Below, in pieces: positions 60,327 to 64,000 of a DNA stretch of 64,000 nucleotides (positions are counted from its first letter, which is position 1; every line of letters starts with the position of its first letter). The stretch covers positions 2,046,001-2,110,000 of the forward strand of contig NZ_JAKUKA010000001.1 in assembly GCF_023156195.1 (NCBI RefSeq), given 5' to 3'. The DNA is from Chitinophaga sedimenti (GTDB taxonomy: Bacteria; Bacteroidota; Bacteroidia; Chitinophagales; Chitinophagaceae). Below the pieces are notes generated by a model. The model ran no database searches, was not told the origin of the DNA, and worked only from the letters and a program-made list of their open reading frames with translations. Made by a program: the position numbers and the translations under genes.

Positions 60327-62449
60327 ATGAAGAAAAGATGGATTCTCCTGTCGTGTTGCATGGGCATCAGCCTTCTTTCACAGGCGCAGAAAAACCGGCA
60401 GGCTCCCTACACGGCCTATTTATTTACCTATTTTACAGGCAATGACGAATCTGTACGCTTTGCCCTGAGCAACGACGGCTACCACTACAAGGCGCTCAAC
60501 AACAACCGCCCCGTATTGGGCTCGGACACCATCAGCGCTACCGGCGGCGTACGTGACCCGCACATCCTGCGGAGGGCCGACGGCAAAGGGTTTTACATGG
60601 TGGCTACAGACATGCACACCGCGAAAAACGGCTGGGGACCTAATAAGGCCATTGTACTGATGCAATCGGGCAATCTCACCGACTGGAAAACGCACTCCAT
60701 CAACATCGCTGAATCGTACCCGCAATATGCCGCGGCAGACCGTGTATGGGCGCCGCAAACGATCTTTGATCCCGCCACCGGTAAATACATGGTGTACTGG
60801 TCTATGCGGCTGGGTGCGCAGGACAGCGACAAGATCTACTACGCTTACGCCAATAAAGACTTTTCGGCCCTGGCATCCACGCCACAGGTGCTTTTGCACC
60901 GCCAGTGGGTACAGTCTGCATAGATGCGGATATCATCCCGAAAGGTGGAAAATATCACTTGTTTTTTAAACACGCCGGTGGTGATAAAAACGGTATCAAA
61001 AAAGCAGTGTCAAATAAGCTGACAAGTGGTTATGTGTTCCAGGACAAAACATTGGAGCAAACGGCCGATGAGGTGGAAGGTTCCGGTATTTTTCCCTTGA
61101 ATAATTCCGCTGATTATATCCTGATGTATGATGTATATCGCAACGGCCGCTACGAATTTGCGCGCAGCAGCGACCTGGAACATTTTACGGCCATCAATGC
61201 GGATATTTCAATGGACTTTAAGCCGCGCCATGGTACCGTAATGCCGGTAACCGCAGCGGAAGCAGCGGCGCTTACCCGCAAGTGGCTCAGCCCGGAACAA
61301 GTAATGCTGTCCGCCGATGCGCCGGGTGTTAAGCAGATCAATAAAAACATTGATACGGCCAACAACACATTGGTACTGCAACTAAAGCCGGGCTACGATC
61401 CTGCGCAGCTGAAACCGGTGTTTGGAAAGTTCCCGAATACGACCGTGAAACCGGCAGGGAAGAATAAATACACCATCAACATGGCAGGCGCCAGGCCCTT
61501 TACGTTTACGGTAAAAGCCATGGAAACACACAACCCGGTACTGGACGGCTACTATGCCGACCCGGACGTGATGTATTCCGAAAAGACCGGTAAGTACTAC
61601 ATCTACCCTACCAGCGATGGATTCGACAACTGGTCGGGCACGTACTTCAAAGTATTTTCTTCGCCCGATCTCGTACACTGGACCGACGAAGGCAAAATCA
61701 TCCAGCTGGGCACCGACGTAACCTGGGCCAACCGCAATGCCTGGGCGCCCTGCATCGAAGAGAAGAAAGTAAATGGTCAGTATAAATACTACTACTATTT
61801 TACGGCGGCGCAAAAGATCGGCGTAGCGGTAGCGGACAGTCCCACCGGACCTTTCAAGGACTCGGGCAGGCCCCTGATCGATAAACGTCCGGAGGGCATC
61901 AAAGGAGGCCAGGAAATTGATCCCGATGTATTCACCGATCCGAAAAGCGGCAAGAGCTACCTCTACTGGGGCAACGGCTACCTCGCAGCGGCGGAGCTGG
62001 CGGAGGATATGATCTCACTGGTACCCGGCACCACTAAAATCATTACGCCCGACCGGACTTTCCGCGAAGGCACCAATGTATTTTTCCGCAATGGCAAATA
62101 CTATTTCACCTGGTCGGAAAACGATACCCGCGATGCGGATTACCGGGTGCGATATGGCTTTGCAGATGCGCCTGATGGTAAAATTACCGTTCCGGAAAAC
62201 AACCTCGTAATCGCCAAGGACCCCGCGGCGGGTATTTATGGAACCGGGCACCACGCAGTGTTACAGGTGCCGGGGAAAGACGAATGGTATATCGTATACC
62301 ATCGCTTCAACTACCCGAACGGCATCAACATGGGCAGTGCCGCGGGTTACAACCGCGAAGTGTGCATAGACCGGATGACGTTCGACGCACAGGGCAACAT
62401 CATCACCGTAACGCCCACACACGCAGGTATTGCACCTGTAACCCGCTAA
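60327..62449 (+). CDS. Double-module GH43 family glycosidase (frameshift near 60905)
   Basis: About 708 residues from the ATG at 60327. Signal ILLSCCMGISLLSQAQ. Two five-bladed GH43-like propellers. The first (~25-310) has GGVRDPHILRRADGKGFYMV, RVWAPQTIFDPATGKYMVYW and CIDADIIPKGGKYHLFF. The second (~400-700) has LDGYYADPDVMYSEKTGKYY with the likely base Asp, QEIDPDVFTDPKSGKSYLYW, and RTFREGTNVFFRNGKYYFTW with a likely acid Glu, then GTGHHAVLQ. A G3-to-G4 repair near 60905 joins the modules. Family activity is arabinosidase/xylosidase; an arabinan or arabinoxylan role is inferred, supported by the GH51 gene 108 bp downstream. Confidence 0.88.
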
Positions 62450-62557
62450 ACGACGAGACGAATTTGTCTGCCGGCGCCAGGCCGTGTTTTTAAGGTGATG
62501 CACACGGGCCTTACAGCGAAACGCAGGGTTTACACATGAACTGTTAAGCGCATCAAC

Positions 62558-64000
62558 ATGAAAAAAAAATTTCTACTGATAGGTATAGCCGGCTTACACG
62601 CGCTGCCAACGCAGGCGCATAACGAGCCCGACTCCGTTTACCTTTTTCCTACGCTACTACGAAAAACAACAACCATAACGGTCTTCACTTCGCCTGGAGC
62701 CGCGATGGCAAAGCCTGGCAGCCCATCGGCAACGAGTATGCCTTTGTAAAAAGTGATTATGGCCGATGGGGCGCGGAAAAGCGCATGCTGGACCCGTACG
62801 TATTGCAAACACCCGATGGACAATGGCATGCCGTATGGGCTTTAAATGAGCGGGAAAAGCTATTTGCCGCCGCTTCTTCGCCCGACCTGGTATACTGGGG
62901 CAGGCAGACGTATCATGCCGTAGAACAGGGCGATAATGTGCAACAACCTGTTTTACGTTACGACGGGGGATTTAAGGTATTGTATAAAAGCAGGAACGGG
63001 CAATACTACCAGGCCGGCAGCAACGACCTGAAAACATATGCCGCCGCAATGGCGCTGCCTGCCGATGATTACAACAACCAAAGCATCCAGGTGGAACTGC
63101 CGGGCGGCAAAGCCACCGGCCAGCAACACAAAGTAGCCTGGGAGGTAGTGGACAAGCTGCTCAAAAGTGTAGACCTGGGCCAGTACAAAGCTGCCAAATA
63201 CGGCGAGCATACCGGCCAGGACGCGCAACGCTTCGCAGGCCTGCAACCTTTGAAGGCGACCATCCGCCTGCAACCGGGAAAAACAGTGCCTATCAGCAGG
63301 TTATTGACGGGGGTTTTCTTTGAAGACCTGAACTACGCAGCCGATGGCGGCCTGTACGCAGAACTCGTACAGAACCGCGATTTCGAATATGCTTTAAGTG
63401 ATAAGGAATACCGCGACCCCAAATGGAACAGCCGCCATTCGTGGTCGCTGAGCGGCGAGGGCGCTACATTTGAAATCGACAGTTTACAACCGATACATGC
63501 CAACAACCCGCATTACGCCGTGCTGCAGTCTGCGCAAACCGGCGCCAGGCTGGTAAATACGGGCTTCGATGGCATCGTGGTGAGAAAGGGGGCGAAATAT
63601 AATTTTTCAGTATTTACCAAAGGAAACGGCAAACTGGCTGTGAAACTGGTGAACAGCAGGGACAGGTGCTGGCGCGCGGTACGGTAAATGCCGGCGCGAA
63701 CTGGAAGAAAAGCCAGCTCGTATTAACAGCCTCCGCGGCTGCCACGGATGCGCGGCTGGAACTGCAACCCTTGCAGGCCGGTCGTTTACAGCTGGACATG
63801 GTTTCTTTGTTCCCACAGCAAACGTTTAAGAACCAGCCTAACGGCCTTCGCGCCGATCTGGCACAAACGATTGCCGATATTCACCCCCGTTTCGTACGCT
63901 TCCCGGGCGGTTGCGTGGCGCACGGCGACGGACTGCACAACATCTATCAATGGAAAAATACCGTGGGTCCGCTCGAAAGCCGCGTGCCACAACGTAACCT
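62558..64000 (+). CDS. GH43-like + GH51 alpha-L-arabinofuranosidase, 3' end outside window (two frameshifts)
   Basis: 481 codons visible. Signal MKKKFLLIGIAGLHALPTQA. A partial GH43-like propeller at ~25-190 (FAWSRDGKAWQPIGNEYAFV, RMLDPYVLQTPDGQWHAVWA) precedes a GH51-type N-terminal region (ISRLLTGVFFEDLNYAADGG, LYAELVQNRDFEYALSD). A carbohydrate-binding-like sandwich follows, then the start of the GH51 catalytic barrel (RFVRFPGGCVAHGDGLHNIY). The catalytic glutamates lie beyond the edge. Shifts near 62655 (T5 to T6) and 63665 (one base) restore YLFSYATTKNNNHNG and VNSQGQVLARGTVNAGA. Predicted to remove arabinofuranosyl side chains; probably co-transcribed with the GH43 gene. Confidence 0.85.

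Overview
The window looks like chromosome of a Bacteroidota bacterium, most likely Chitinophagaceae (Chitinophaga-like). The support is several SusC/SusD outer-membrane uptake pairs, an ECF sigma/FecR-controlled uptake operon, a type IX secretion (T9SS/gliding) gene trio with a 'gliding' C-terminal sorting domain, LytS/LytTR two-component proteins, a lycopene-cyclase-domain carotenoid operon, and almost no Shine-Dalgarno sequences before start codons. No rRNA, tRNA, CRISPR array or replication origin was recognised.

Layout: 1-2231 holds the end of a TPR-like exported protein, an MFS exporter and a Crp/Fnr regulator. 2247-11472 is a T9SS trio on the minus strand: a 2.17 kaa repeat adhesin, a PorP/SprF partner and a PorE-like TPR/propeller/OmpA protein. 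11655-14500 is a small accessory zone: an SH3 + metallo-beta-lactamase protein, two small genes, and two composite repeat elements. 14513-23899 is an ECF sigma - FecR - SusC - SusD - TlpA uptake locus plus a second TlpA gene. It has a candidate sigma-specific promoter motif and a plus-strand terminator between fecR and susC suggestive of an antisense sRNA. 24118-28275 is a MarR-crtI-crtB-crtZ-crtY(cd) carotenoid operon. 28543-29908 is a decayed IS1182-type element with hairpins at both ends. 29969-33605 holds small genes (RRM protein, two co-transcribed unknowns, an SDR, a SUKH protein); two of the transcription units share a ~75 bp upstream element. 34020-46600 is a CHRD lipoprotein, two SusC/SusD pairs in one run, a terminator, and a large exported MG2-like protein. 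47085-55054 holds a propeller-sensor LytS kinase with its LytTR regulator, a DUF92 membrane protein, a GDSL hydrolase and a TPR histidine kinase. 55056-64000 holds a Gfo/Idh/MocA oxidoreductase, an exported carboxypeptidase-regulatory-like lipoprotein, a sulfatase with a large internal deletion, a thioredoxin-fold protein, and two arabinan-type glycosidases (double GH43, then GH43-like + GH51, running off the right edge).

Caution for every gene call: about 35 conserved genes or gene segments are interrupted by one-base frameshifts. Most repair to a clean family sequence by adding one base to a short homopolymer (A, G, C or T run). This is the signature of sequencing error, not of gene decay, so these genes are annotated as single loci with the shift noted. 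Only the IS transposase and the sulfatase lack large internal segments that a one-base correction cannot restore.

Functionally the region is an accessory stretch devoted to glycan/peptide capture at the outer membrane, its sensing, cell-surface adhesion and secretion, and membrane carotenoid synthesis.
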